From positions 124,001 to 188,000 of the forward strand of contig JARXKN010000001.1 in the NCBI GenBank assembly GCA_030271625.1: a stretch of 64,000 bases of DNA, written 5' to 3'. The notes beneath the pieces were generated by a model. That model searched no databases and was not told the origin of the DNA. It saw only the letters and a list, made by a program, of their open reading frames with translations. Source of the stretch: Patescibacteria group bacterium. Lineage in GTDB: Bacteria > Patescibacteriota > Saccharimonadia > Saccharimonadales > UBA4665. Below are positions 17,523 to 25,346 of the stretch, in pieces (within the stretch, counting starts at the first letter, position 1; every line of letters starts with the position of its first letter). A program made the position numbers and the translations under genes.

Positions 17523-18614
17523 CTAGCCCTTTAATGGCATGATGACGTGTTTGTAGTCATTGTTGGCGGCATCGGTCAGTAAAGTAGCCTCAAGCTTACC
17601 GTTAAAGCCGAAGGTTACTTCGTCGCCCGTAAAGGCGTTTAGGGCATCTAGTAGATATTTAGAGTTTAGGGTAATGCTGTCGCTGCCGGTGGTTTTAGCG
17701 GTCGCTTGAGCGGTGTTTTCGCCGAGCTGTGAGGCGACTGATCGAATACTGAGACTCTGGGCCGCTTCGTCTACTTCTATAGTTATACTGCCGGCACTTT
17801 CGCGCGCAAATAGGCTCGAGACTTTGGTGACGTTTAAGAAGTCGGCTCGTTTTAAGGTAGCGCTGGTGGTAAAGCTAGACGGAATCAGCTTCTGGTAATC
17901 AGGGTATTTACCTTCGACCAAGCGCGTAACTAGTTCGACGTCACCGACCTGGAATAGAATTTGCTGGTCATCATGAGTCACCTGAACGTCGTCTACGCCA
18001 TCGCCAATAATCCGTAGTAGGTCTTGCATGGCGGTAGCTGGGACTAAGAGGCGAACATCTTCGGTGTTAGCGTTTAGTTTACGTTCCGCTAGGCGGTAGC
18101 TATCGGTCGAAGCCATGTACAGTGCGCCGTCTGAGGTGTGCAGGAGCACGGCGGTTAACACTGGTCGGGTTTCGTCGTTGGAAGCCGCAAATACTACCTG
18201 TTGTAAGGTCTTTTTTAGTACGGCGCCAGGAACAGTCCAGCTTTGACCAGCGGTGATCGCTGGCATAACCGGAAAATCATCGGCCACAATGCCATTAACC
18301 GTCGACTGGTACTGGTCGGTAGTAATGCTTAGTTTAGTTTCTTTTAGTTCCAGGTTAATGACGCCGGAGGGCAGGCTACTAATAAAGTCCTGCATTAACC
18401 GAGCTGGGACAGTAATCGAGCCTTCATCGGCTACCTTAGCGCCAATATAGTGTGTGATGGCGATATCTAAGTTTGTAGCCGAAAGACTTAAACGATTATT
18501 ACTGGTTTTAATAAGTACGTTAGCTAGTATGGGCAGAGCATTACGAGTATTAGCCACCCGCGCCACTGAGCCTAAAGCGCGATTAAGGTTTTCCTGAGTT
18601 ACCTGAAGTTTCAT
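17523..18614 (-). CDS. dnaN: DNA polymerase III beta subunit (sliding clamp)
   Basis: 363 residues, usual clamp length, starting MKLQVTQENL. The ATG at 18614 is chosen over a GTG at 18620 because GGGAG (minus strand 18628-18624) is 9 bases from the ATG and only 3 from the GTG. Three clamp domains are evident. Landmarks are RMLMQDFISSLP-like text near residue 75 (ARLMQDFISSLPSGV), EGKYPDYQKLIP near 230, and the C-terminal HVIMPLKG. It forms the ring that holds polymerase on DNA. It stands between dnaA and recF as in most bacteria. Confidence 0.96.
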   Translation of the reverse strand: MKLQVTQENLNRALGSVARVANTRNALPILANVLIKTSNNRLSLSATNLDIAITHYIGAKVADEGSITVPARLMQDFISSLPSGVINLELKETKLSITTDQYQSTVNGIVADDFPVMPAITAGQSWTVPGAVLKKTLQQVVFAASNDETRPVLTAVLLHTSDGALYMASTDSYRLAERKLNANTEDVRLLVPATAMQDLLRIIGDGVDDVQVTHDDQQILFQVGDVELVTRLVEGKYPDYQKLIPSSFTTSATLKRADFLNVTKVSSLFARESAGSITIEVDEAAQSLSIRSVASQLGENTAQATAKTTGSDSITLNSKYLLDALNAFTGDEVTFGFNGKLEATLLTDAANNDYKHVIMPLKG

Positions 18615-18620
18615 ATACAC

Positions 18621-18890
18621 AGCTCCCTATGAGTTATTCTTAATTTAAACTTATTGTGGTCTTTATTGGTGGTGTGGATAGTGGGCATAAGTCGGACCGT
18701 AACAGATACAAATTGACGAAAAAAGTAGTGCACAAGGCCGAGTACAAAAGTAGGGGTAACTAAGGTATAAGTCCTAGAACTGTGCACACGGCTAGAGTTG
18801 GCAGTAGGGCGGGAGTGGTATAAACCCCACAGGCTCGGCAACAGTATGCCCAGCTCGTGCACGGCTTGTACACAGGCTTTGAACACAGTT
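18621..18890. other. dnaN-dnaA intergenic region, possible part of the origin
   Basis: 270 bases without a gene. It contains TGTGGATAG at 18673-18681, one mismatch from an inverted DnaA box. There are also several looser box-like words with CACA/TGTG cores (around 18729, 18780, 18868) and the dnaN ribosome-binding site. Long antisense reading frames here and in dnaA look like shadows. Either this space or the one upstream of dnaA could be oriC. Confidence 0.4.
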
Positions 18891-20336
18891 TTATGCATAC
18901 AAACGCTCCTTAATCTCGGACAGCGTCGAACGCAAGTCGGCATCAAGCTGCGATTCTTTGGTAATCTTCTCGACGGAGTGGATAGCCGTGGTGTGATCTT
19001 TACGGCCGAGCTCACGGGCAATCTTTGGAAAGCTCAAGTGAAGTTCGCTTCGGAGCATGTACATCGCTATCTGGCGCGGCACCACAATGTCTTTATCGCG
19101 CTTTGGTCCCAGGATGTCTTCCATCGGTATCTGGAAGTGCTTGCAGGTGCGCTCAATAATTTGCTTGGCGCTGAGGTGCTTCGGCCGAACTTTGGCCGAC
19201 CCCAGTAAACTGCCGGCAACACTTAAGGACGGCTCTAAATTCCGCATTTCACAAAAGGCCAGCAACTGGTTCAGGGCGCCCTCGAGTTCACGAATATTAG
19301 TTTGGATGTGGTTAGCCAGGTATTCTACGACATCGGCTGGTAGTTCAACTTCGTGCGTTTGAGCTTTGGTCTGCACAATTGCGCAACGGGTTTCAAAGTC
19401 TGGGATCTGCATATCAATGCTCATGCCCCAAGCAAACCGACTTTGTAGCCGCTCTTCTAGGGTCGCAATGTCTTTTGGCGGCTTATCGGAGCTAATAATA
19501 ATCTGTTTATTGGCCTGGTGTAGGGCATTAAAGGTGTGGAAGAACTCTTCCTGCATCTTTTCTTTGCCGGCAATGAACTGAATATCATCTACTATCAGTA
19601 CATCCGCCGAGCGGTAATAGCTGGCAAAGTCGGCGGTTTTACGGAAGCGCAGGGCGGCCACAAACTCTTGTACAAACTGCTCGGTCGAAATGTAGAGGAT
19701 TTTAGCTTTGGGGTTTTGGGCTTTAACGGCATTACCAACAGCTTGAATTAAGTGGGTTTTGCCAATTCCAACGCCACCATATAAAAACAGCGGGTTATAT
19801 TTGGTACCGGGCATCTGGGCAATTGATTGGCAGGCCGCAAAGGCTAGCTCGTTACCGCTACCAACAATAAAGTTGTCAAAGGTGTAGCGTTCGTTTATGC
19901 CTTGGCGGTAGGAGTGGGTTAAGCCGTTTCCGAGCGTGCCAGCGCCGGCGGACCCAGTAACGACATCATGTGGGCCGGAAGCACCAGTGGTCATAACCGG
20001 CGAAGTACTACGGGGCGGGGCGAAACGATCGGCGGTTTGTTGGCCATTCGGCGCGAGAACCGATTCGTCGAAGGTACGGGCAGAGGGAGCCATGGTCGAC
20101 ATCTTATATTCAATCACTTCGGCCAGTACGCCATTCTTCTCGAGTGTAGAGCGGATAAGATCGTTATATTTACGCTCTAGCTGCTGCTTAATAAAGACGT
20201 TCGGCACGCCAATTACAGCTGAGGTATCGGTATGACTGAGGAGTTGGGTTGGTTTGAACCAGGTAACAAAATTTCCGCGCGAAACAGTTAGCTCAATCTC
20301 ACCTAGCACTGCCTGCCATAACCCGTCTCGTTGCAT
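18891..20336 (-). CDS. dnaA: Chromosomal replication initiator DnaA
   Basis: 481 residues. Domain I (1-85) is the oligomerisation and helicase-loading region. Domain II (86-145) is a Pro/Ser/Gly-rich linker. Domain III is the AAA+ core with Walker A GGVGIGKT at 187-194 and Walker B VLIVDDIQF near 250. Domain IV is the helix-turn-helix DNA-binding part with the DnaA signature LGRKDHTTAIHSV near 448-460. AGGAG lies 5 bases before the ATG. It opens the origin and is probably autoregulated, as DnaA-box-like words lie upstream. Confidence 0.97.
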   Translation of the reverse strand: MQRDGLWQAVLGEIELTVSRGNFVTWFKPTQLLSHTDTSAVIGVPNVFIKQQLERKYNDLIRSTLEKNGVLAEVIEYKMSTMAPSARTFDESVLAPNGQQTADRFAPPRSTSPVMTTGASGPHDVVTGSAGAGTLGNGLTHSYRQGINERYTFDNFIVGSGNELAFAACQSIAQMPGTKYNPLFLYGGVGIGKTHLIQAVGNAVKAQNPKAKILYISTEQFVQEFVAALRFRKTADFASYYRSADVLIVDDIQFIAGKEKMQEEFFHTFNALHQANKQIIISSDKPPKDIATLEERLQSRFAWGMSIDMQIPDFETRCAIVQTKAQTHEVELPADVVEYLANHIQTNIRELEGALNQLLAFCEMRNLEPSLSVAGSLLGSAKVRPKHLSAKQIIERTCKHFQIPMEDILGPKRDKDIVVPRQIAMYMLRSELHLSFPKIARELGRKDHTTAIHSVEKITKESQLDADLRSTLSEIKERLYA

Positions 20337-20652
20337 ACCGCTCCTGTTGTTCCCCTAAATATACCGAAATTGTTCATAGTTTTCCACACCTTTCCAAAAA
20401 CAACAACAATACCACTGCCCAGATAGGCCCCCCAGTGGTCAAGTTATGCACAGCTACAAGGCCCATCTGGTAGCCTGTGGAAACTAGTTGCCTATAAGTG
20501 GAAAACTTGCTAGACTTAAGCGACTAAATATTGTTAATTTTACGCCCTAAGTTTACGAAAAAGATTGCCCTGGCAGCCAAAGTTGTATCTTAGGCAAAAA
20601 TGCTCCAATAGGTTCACCAGATTAATAACTCAAGATGTAGTAGGATAGAAGT
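20337..20652. other. Probable replication origin region between dnaA and rpmH
   Basis: 316 bases without a gene, between divergent dnaA and rpmH, the commonest place for oriC. DnaA-box-like words: TTTTCCACA at 20380-20388 and TTATGCACA at 20444-20452 (one mismatch each to TTATCCACA), TGTGGAAAC at 20476-20484 and AGTGGAAAA at 20497-20505 (inverted, two mismatches). An A/T-rich run at about 20525-20542 could be the unwinding element. It also holds the dnaA and rpmH promoters. Confidence 0.6.
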
Positions 20653-20790
20653 ATGCCCAAAAGAACATTCCAACCAAAGAAGCGCAGTCGCTCCCGCGTC
20701 GGTGGCTTCATGAAGCGCATGGCGAGCCGCACTGGCCGCAACTTGCTGAAGCGCCGCCGCAACAAGGGCCGCACTAAACTGTCGGCCTAA
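20653..20790 (+). CDS. rpmH: Large ribosomal subunit protein bL34
   Basis: 45 residues, too short for many gene finders. It begins [19 protein letters not shown] and is extremely Arg/Lys-rich with [12 protein letters not shown] near the end, matching bL34 along its whole length. It binds 23S rRNA in the large subunit. TAGGAT at 20641-20646 could be a -10 box exactly six bases before the ATG, or AGGA within it could be a Shine-Dalgarno; the two readings cannot be separated by eye. It is first of the conserved rpmH-rnpA-yidC-jag block and followed by a terminator. Confidence 0.95.
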   Translation: MPKRTFQPKKRSRSRVGGFMKRMASRTGRNLLKRRRNKGRTKLSA

Positions 20791-20810
20791 AAACCAGCAG
20801 TCCGCATATG

Positions 20811-20840
20811 AAGGGCCTCGGGAAACTGAGGCTCTTTTGT
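20811..20840 (+). terminator. Intrinsic terminator after rpmH
   Basis: GGGCCTC (20813-20819) pairs with GAGGCTC (20828-20834, one G-T pair), with flanking A-T pairs and a TTTT run. It implies that rnpA is transcribed separately or by partial readthrough. Confidence 0.75.
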
Positions 20841-20883
20841 ATTACCTCTGTTAACATCAACCAAAACCCTATAAACTACTACC

Positions 20884-21276
20884 ATGATAAGTCGTATCTA
20901 TCGATTCCACGGCTACAGCGCGCTGTTGCCGGTTTACCGCCGTGGCACCACGGTGCGTGGTTCGCTGCTGAATCTTAAGTTCGCGCCCCGCAAAGCTGGC
21001 CAATCATACCGAGCGGCCGTAGTAGTTAGTAAGAAGGTCCATAAGTCAGCGGTTGTCCGTAACCGCATCCGCCGCCGGGTATTTGAAATTATCCGTGCCG
21101 AGCAGGCTAACCTACCGGCGGCCGATATTGTAGTGACGATTTTTAGCGACCAAGTCGCCAGCTTACCGGCGGCTCAGCTGCAGGAACAGGTCAGGGGATT
21201 ACTAGCTAAAATCAACAGTACCACCCCAGATGCCACCACTGGCAATCATGGTATAGTTAATACAAAGAGGAATTAG
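20884..21276 (+). CDS. rnpA: Ribonuclease P protein component
   Basis: 130 residues, basic. It assists the RNase P RNA in cutting the 5' leader from tRNA precursors. The family RNR signature is VVRNRIRRRVFEI near residues 57-69, after SYRAAVVVSKKVHKSA. TATAAA at 20870-20875 is only 8 bases from the ATG, with no Shine-Dalgarno, so the leader is very short or absent. It stands between the rpmH terminator and yidC, the usual order. Confidence 0.93.
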   Translation: MISRIYRFHGYSALLPVYRRGTTVRGSLLNLKFAPRKAGQSYRAAVVVSKKVHKSAVVRNRIRRRVFEIIRAEQANLPAADIVVTIFSDQVASLPAAQLQEQVRGLLAKINSTTPDATTGNHGIVNTKRN

Positions 21277-21281
21277 TTTAC

Positions 21282-22247
21282 ATGTTTCATGCCTTAGCCA
21301 TATTTTTTAATCAATTCGTAGTACACCCTATCTTGAACCTGTTAATTTTCGTATATGCCATCTTGCCGGGGCACAACTTTGGCTTGGCCTTAATTCTGTT
21401 CACTATCATCATCCGCCTCTTGTTATGGCCGCTGGTTAAGAAGCAACTGCACCAGACCAAAGCTATGCGCAAGCTGCAGCCAGAAATCACTAAGATTAAA
21501 AAAGCGACCAAGGGCAATCGTCAAAAAGAATCCCTCATGCTCATGGAACTGTATAAAGAGCGGGGCATTAACCCGCTTGGCACCTTCCCGACCCTTATCG
21601 TGCAGTTGGTAGTGCTGATCGGCCTCTATAGTGGCCTGCAAAAGGTGATTAAAAACCCGCACACGCTCGTGAGCTCCGCCTACCCGGTATTGCAGCAGCA
21701 CCTTGGTTGGCTAACGCAGCTATCGCACAACATTAAACAGTTCGATAACACCCTGTTTGGCCTGATTGATTTGAACCGCCCCGCCTTCGGCCCACACGGT
21801 TTTTACCTCGGCGCCTTCTTGCTGGTGGCCGGTAGTGCCTTTGCTCAGTTCTACCAAGCCAAGCAATTGCTCCCAGCCGCCAAAGACAAGCGTAGTCTGC
21901 GCTCTATATTAAAGGATGCTGGTGCCGGCAAAGCTGCCGACCAATCAGAGGTCAATGCCGCTGTTAGCCAAAAAACTATCTATATTCTGCCAGCCGTTGT
22001 CTTCTTGTTTACCGTTAATCTTCCAGCCGCCCTTAGCTTATACTGGCTGGCCGGCGGCATCGTGGCCTTTATCCAGCAGAGCATCGTCCTTAATAAAGAC
22101 GAAAAAGAAATGGAAACCATGGGCGGCAAACCGAGCCGCGACGTGGCCGCCATCCCTGAAGCCGAAGTTGTTAGTGAGCTGCCGGTTGCGGTTAAACCAG
22201 TCAAAAACGTCAAACATAAGAAGGGCAATAAGCGGAGGAAAAAGTAA
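21282..22247 (+). CDS. yidC: Membrane protein insertase YidC/OxaA
   Basis: 321 residues, the short Gram-positive form without the large periplasmic domain. It inserts membrane proteins with or without Sec. Hydrophobic helices lie at about 1-35, 25-50, 105-130, 170-195 and 225-260. The conserved cytoplasmic hairpin, rich in Lys, follows KKQLHQTKAMRKLQPEI. The conserved basic residue in the groove may be the Arg in IIIRLLLWPL. The C-terminus is a Lys/Arg-rich tail (KKGNKRRKK) that can contact the ribosome. It overlaps jag by one base (TAATG). Confidence 0.95.
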   Translation: MFHALAIFFNQFVVHPILNLLIFVYAILPGHNFGLALILFTIIIRLLLWPLVKKQLHQTKAMRKLQPEITKIKKATKGNRQKESLMLMELYKERGINPLGTFPTLIVQLVVLIGLYSGLQKVIKNPHTLVSSAYPVLQQHLGWLTQLSHNIKQFDNTLFGLIDLNRPAFGPHGFYLGAFLLVAGSAFAQFYQAKQLLPAAKDKRSLRSILKDAGAGKAADQSEVNAAVSQKTIYILPAVVFLFTVNLPAALSLYWLAGGIVAFIQQSIVLNKDEKEMETMGGKPSRDVAAIPEAEVVSELPVAVKPVKNVKHKKGNKRRKK

Positions 22248-22771
22248 TGAGCGACCTAGCGCTTAACGACTCCATGGACGAAGCCGTCCTCTACGCCGAA
22301 AAATACCTAGAAGATCTGCTGTCGTTCTTTGGCTTAAACGTCCAAGTGCACGCCTCGGCCGACGAAGAAGTCATTCAGCTGAGCGTGCCAAGCACCCATC
22401 TTAATGGTTTCTTAATTGGTCAACGGGGCGACAACATGCGCTCGCTGCAACACCTAGTCGGAGCCGCTCTAAAGAACAATAACTTCAGCCACTCGCGCAC
22501 TAACGTCGACATCGCCGATTATAAGAAACAGCGCGCTGACCGCCTGCGTGAAAAAGCCGAAGTTTGGGTAAAGCAAGTGCGCGACTCGTCCACCGAGATG
22601 GCCCTAGAACCCATGAACGCCGCCGACCGCCGGATTGTCCACCAAGTTGCCGCCGAGTACGAAATTGTCAGTGAATCCGCTGGTGAAGCTCGTGAACGGC
22701 ACGTAGTGTTAAAGCCGGGCGCAACAGGAGCTGAAGTGCCTGCCGACGAAGCTCCTACGGAAACGGAGTAG
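22247..22771 (+). CDS. jag: Jag/KhpB-type RNA-binding protein (KH and R3H domains)
   Basis: 174 residues. A KH domain (about 15-85, with LIGQRGDNMRSLQHLVG as the GxxG-type loop) and an R3H domain (about 110-150, RRIVHQVAAEY) mark it as Jag/KhpB, an RNA chaperone linked to cell division and envelope control in Gram-positives. The usual N-terminal Jag-N domain is missing, and an acidic tail of about 20 residues is added. GGAGG inside the end of yidC gives its ribosome-binding site, and start and stop overlap. Confidence 0.9.
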   Translation: MSDLALNDSMDEAVLYAEKYLEDLLSFFGLNVQVHASADEEVIQLSVPSTHLNGFLIGQRGDNMRSLQHLVGAALKNNNFSHSRTNVDIADYKKQRADRLREKAEVWVKQVRDSSTEMALEPMNAADRRIVHQVAAEYEIVSESAGEARERHVVLKPGATGAEVPADEAPTETE

Positions 22772-22788
22772 TCTTCCAGGTAGCATTA

Positions 22789-22817
22789 TTGACATAAGCA
22801 CAATATAGTGCTACTAT
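22789..22817 (+). promoter_or_regulatory. Consensus sigma70-type promoter
   Basis: TTGACA at 22789-22794, 17-base spacer, TACTAT at 22812-22817. The predicted start is about 22824. It fixes the start of the following gene at 22851, because a GTG at 22821 would lie upstream of the transcript. Confidence 0.8.
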
Positions 22818-22818
22818 T

Positions 22819-22851
22819 TAGTGACAAATCTTAAAAACAAAAAGGTCACTA
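22819..22851 (+). promoter_or_regulatory. Inverted repeat overlapping transcription start and start codon
   Basis: TAGTGAC (22819-22825) and GTCACTA (22845-22851) are perfect inverse complements, 19 bases apart. The second arm abuts AAAGG and includes the A of the ATG. It could be an operator or a hairpin that masks translation initiation. Confidence 0.45.
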
Positions 22852-23360
22852 TGACATCTCCAGAATCAGCACCACAAGAGCTTAGCGAAGGCGCTCGCAG
22901 CGTTCAGTTTATAGAACAAATTTCTGATCCCGCTCTCGGACTTCTCTTCTACGGCGGCATCTGCTTAAACTCCGACCCCATTGCTGCCAACTACGGCAAA
23001 GAACCTACCGGCACCAGCGAAAAAGCTTACCAAGATTCCAAAGACTGGGACGAGGCCTACAAAACTCGCGACGAGTTCATGACCGCCCTCGGCAACGACG
23101 AAGTCAAAACCGAAAACATTAGTTGGGTAGATTATGATATCGCCGAGCCAACCGACCCAACAGATGCAACCGCCGTGCGCAACGCCCGCATGCTCAAAGG
23201 CCACACTGTATTGCCAGACTACAAACTAACGCACGTTGTTGACGGCGAACCTGGTGCTTTTGACAGTTGGTTTATTGCCAGCGAACGCGCTGCCCAGAAC
23301 CGTAAGATTCTGCTTAAGCCCGAGCAGGTTGTGGCTACACCTCGCAAAGCTACAGCCTAA
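22851..23360 (+). CDS. Soluble protein of unknown function
   Basis: 169 residues from the ATG at 22851 (AAAGG 6 bases upstream). Not recognised. No signal peptide or membrane helix. It is acidic and rich in Asp, Glu, Thr and Ala, with aromatic clusters (GLLFYGGICLN, ISWVDYDIAE, SWFIASERAAQN). It has its own strong promoter and a shared bidirectional terminator, so it is a well-expressed single gene. No neighbour hints at its job. Confidence 0.72.
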   Translation: MTSPESAPQELSEGARSVQFIEQISDPALGLLFYGGICLNSDPIAANYGKEPTGTSEKAYQDSKDWDEAYKTRDEFMTALGNDEVKTENISWVDYDIAEPTDPTDATAVRNARMLKGHTVLPDYKLTHVVDGEPGAFDSWFIASERAAQNRKILLKPEQVVATPRKATA

Positions 23361-23376
23361 TAGGCTATTTGCTTCA

Positions 23377-23406
23377 AAAAGCCCCCACCAGTGTTGTGGG
23401 GGCTTT
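23377..23406. terminator. Bidirectional intrinsic terminator
   Basis: AAAAGCCCCCAC, 7-base loop, GTGGGGGCTTTT: a 12-pair stem with A-run before and T-run after, serving the convergent genes on both sides. Confidence 0.9.
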
Positions 23407-23431
23407 TCTGTAGCCCTACATAAGTTAAGAC

Positions 23432-25225
23432 CTATTTATTGAACGTGTTACGGAACTCGCTGTAGATGTTTAAGCTGCGCACCATCAGCGGTGTATCTTG
23501 GGGTTGGGACAAACAGTCGTAGCTAAAGATATTGGCAGTCGCCCCTTGTTCAATGGCAATCTGAGCATCAGCCACATTAGCCGTAAACGTCGAGGTGCCG
23601 TTCTGTAGTAACTCATAAACTGGCGTTGTGCCGAAGCTATTAGCCTCACACTGATAAACCAAGCCTTGACTAGTGCTAACTGGGTTAAAGCTATAGAGCT
23701 GATTAGGACTGAAGGCAGTCGCCATGCGTAAGATGGCAGCGCCAGCGTTCAAGAATCCATAACCCAGGGTATTACTGTGCGGAGCGGCCGCGGTTAGGCC
23801 AGTGTGATTAGTATTTTCGGTTAGAGCGGCTACTAATTGAGCGGCGCTGGCGTTTGGTTGCAGGCTTAATAAACGGGTAATCAGGCCGCTTACAACTGGA
23901 GTCGCTAATGATGTGCCGCTAATGCCGCTAGCGTAAGCGTTGGTCTGGTTGCTGGATTGCCAATCGGTGGTGAACAGGTTTACTCCCGGCGCGAGGATCT
24001 TAAGATTAGCGCCGTAAGAGCTAAAGGTTGCTAGCTGGCCGTTGCTGTCAGCCGCACCTACCGACACAACTTCTGGGTAATTTGCCGGGTAGATCATGCA
24101 GTCACAGCCGTCGTTGCCAGCAGCAGCCACAACTACAATGCCGGCGGCGATGGCGCGGCGCACGGCTTGGTGAACCAGTTGGTCGTCAGTGGTACTGCCG
24201 AGGCTGAGGCTTATCACGTTAGCGTGACGGGCAATGGCGTAATCGATGGCATTAGCAACAGAAACAGTATTGCCAGAGCCAGTGTCGTCTAGTGCTTGCA
24301 AGGGCAAGATTTTGGTAGCCCAGTCAACGCCAGCTAGGCCAATGCCGTTGTTGCCAGTCGCGGCAGCAACACCAGTAACATAGGTGCCATGATGGGTGCC
24401 AGCGCCAGAAGGCGTAACTTTGCCGGCTTGGACGGAAGGGGTGTTGTAGGCGAAGTCCCAGCCAGTTACGTCGTTAGTAAAGCCATTACCATCGTTATCG
24501 AGCAGGTTGCAGCTCTTATCGAGGGCGAGGCCTTGATCGGTACAGTTGAGGTGGGAAGGGGCTTGCTTGGTAGTGGTGCCGGTTTCGTTATCGACAATGC
24601 CGTCGTTGTTATCGTCTATAAGGTTACAGCTTTTGTCTAAGGTTAAGCCACGGTCGGTGCAGTTAAGCTGAGATGGGTTTTGCAGAGTTGTCGGACCAAC
24701 TTCGCCGGGGTTGGTGTAAAAGCGGCCAGCAAATTCTTGGTGCTTTAACGCAAAACCCGTGTCGATAATGGCTAACAGCGTTGGGTTGTTGCCACGGGGA
24801 GTGTCCCAAGCGGCGCTAAGGTTGGCGCTGGTAACCCACGGTTGGTTGGCCTGAGGATCGTTGGGCTGGGAAGTGGCGGTAAAACTGTTGATAGGGTAGC
24901 TGCGGCCATCGGCGGTGACGGCTTGATTGCCAACTTGGCGAGCGGTGTAGTCGGAAGTGTAGCTGAGCTGCGGCTGAGTTATCTGAGTGGGGGCTTTAAC
25001 GGCTGCAACAGGGGTAGTGACCACTGTTTTCACCACGGTACTGCTGTTAACAGTTACCGGCGCAGCAATGAGGTTTAATGGGGCTAATTGACCATGAACG
25101 AGCGCGCTAATAGTTACGCCAGTAGCTGGCGTAACGGGGGTAGGTGAAGGAGCTGGCTGGCCGTTTGGAGCGCATAAAACCAGACCCGCCACCAGCAAGG
25201 CTGGTAGGAGTAAACGTTTGTTCAT
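23432..25225 (-). CDS. Secreted subtilisin-like serine protease (S8)
   Basis: 597 residues. The signal peptide ends around LVLCAPNG; the Cys18 might be a lipoprotein site, but the lipobox is weak. A Thr/Val/Pro-rich stretch and a propeptide-like segment precede the catalytic domain. Catalytic residues: Asp155 (AIIDTGF), His279 (HHGTYVTG), Ser439 (SGTSLATPVV), with oxyanion Asn371 (AAGND). Between Asp and His is an insert of two near-identical units (about 184-216 and 224-254), each with LNCTD..GL.LDKSCNL and an Asp/Asn-rich, Ca-binding-like loop. The C-terminal 100 residues form a separate domain with two cysteines. It probably degrades host or environmental proteins, but no target can be read. 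Confidence 0.88.
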   Translation of the reverse strand: MNKRLLLPALLVAGLVLCAPNGQPAPSPTPVTPATGVTISALVHGQLAPLNLIAAPVTVNSSTVVKTVVTTPVAAVKAPTQITQPQLSYTSDYTARQVGNQAVTADGRSYPINSFTATSQPNDPQANQPWVTSANLSAAWDTPRGNNPTLLAIIDTGFALKHQEFAGRFYTNPGEVGPTTLQNPSQLNCTDRGLTLDKSCNLIDDNNDGIVDNETGTTTKQAPSHLNCTDQGLALDKSCNLLDNDGNGFTNDVTGWDFAYNTPSVQAGKVTPSGAGTHHGTYVTGVAAATGNNGIGLAGVDWATKILPLQALDDTGSGNTVSVANAIDYAIARHANVISLSLGSTTDDQLVHQAVRRAIAAGIVVVAAAGNDGCDCMIYPANYPEVVSVGAADSNGQLATFSSYGANLKILAPGVNLFTTDWQSSNQTNAYASGISGTSLATPVVSGLITRLLSLQPNASAAQLVAALTENTNHTGLTAAAPHSNTLGYGFLNAGAAILRMATAFSPNQLYSFNPVSTSQGLVYQCEANSFGTTPVYELLQNGTSTFTANVADAQIAIEQGATANIFSYDCLSQPQDTPLMVRSLNIYSEFRNTFNK

Positions 25226-25346
25226 GTTTGTTTTAACTAACTACTTATATACTAGCATTTTATTGTGCTTATGTAAAGATGACAGCATGGTATAGAATCA
25301 CACAATTGTAGTGAAATTTGTACCATTTTAGTATGTAGCTATAAAA

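Noticed and set aside
18611-19208. Overlapping 136-codon frames on both strands near the dnaA 3' end and the dnaN-dnaA gap
   Set aside because: They overlap the conserved DnaA C-terminus or cross the probable origin region, and show no protein-like pattern.
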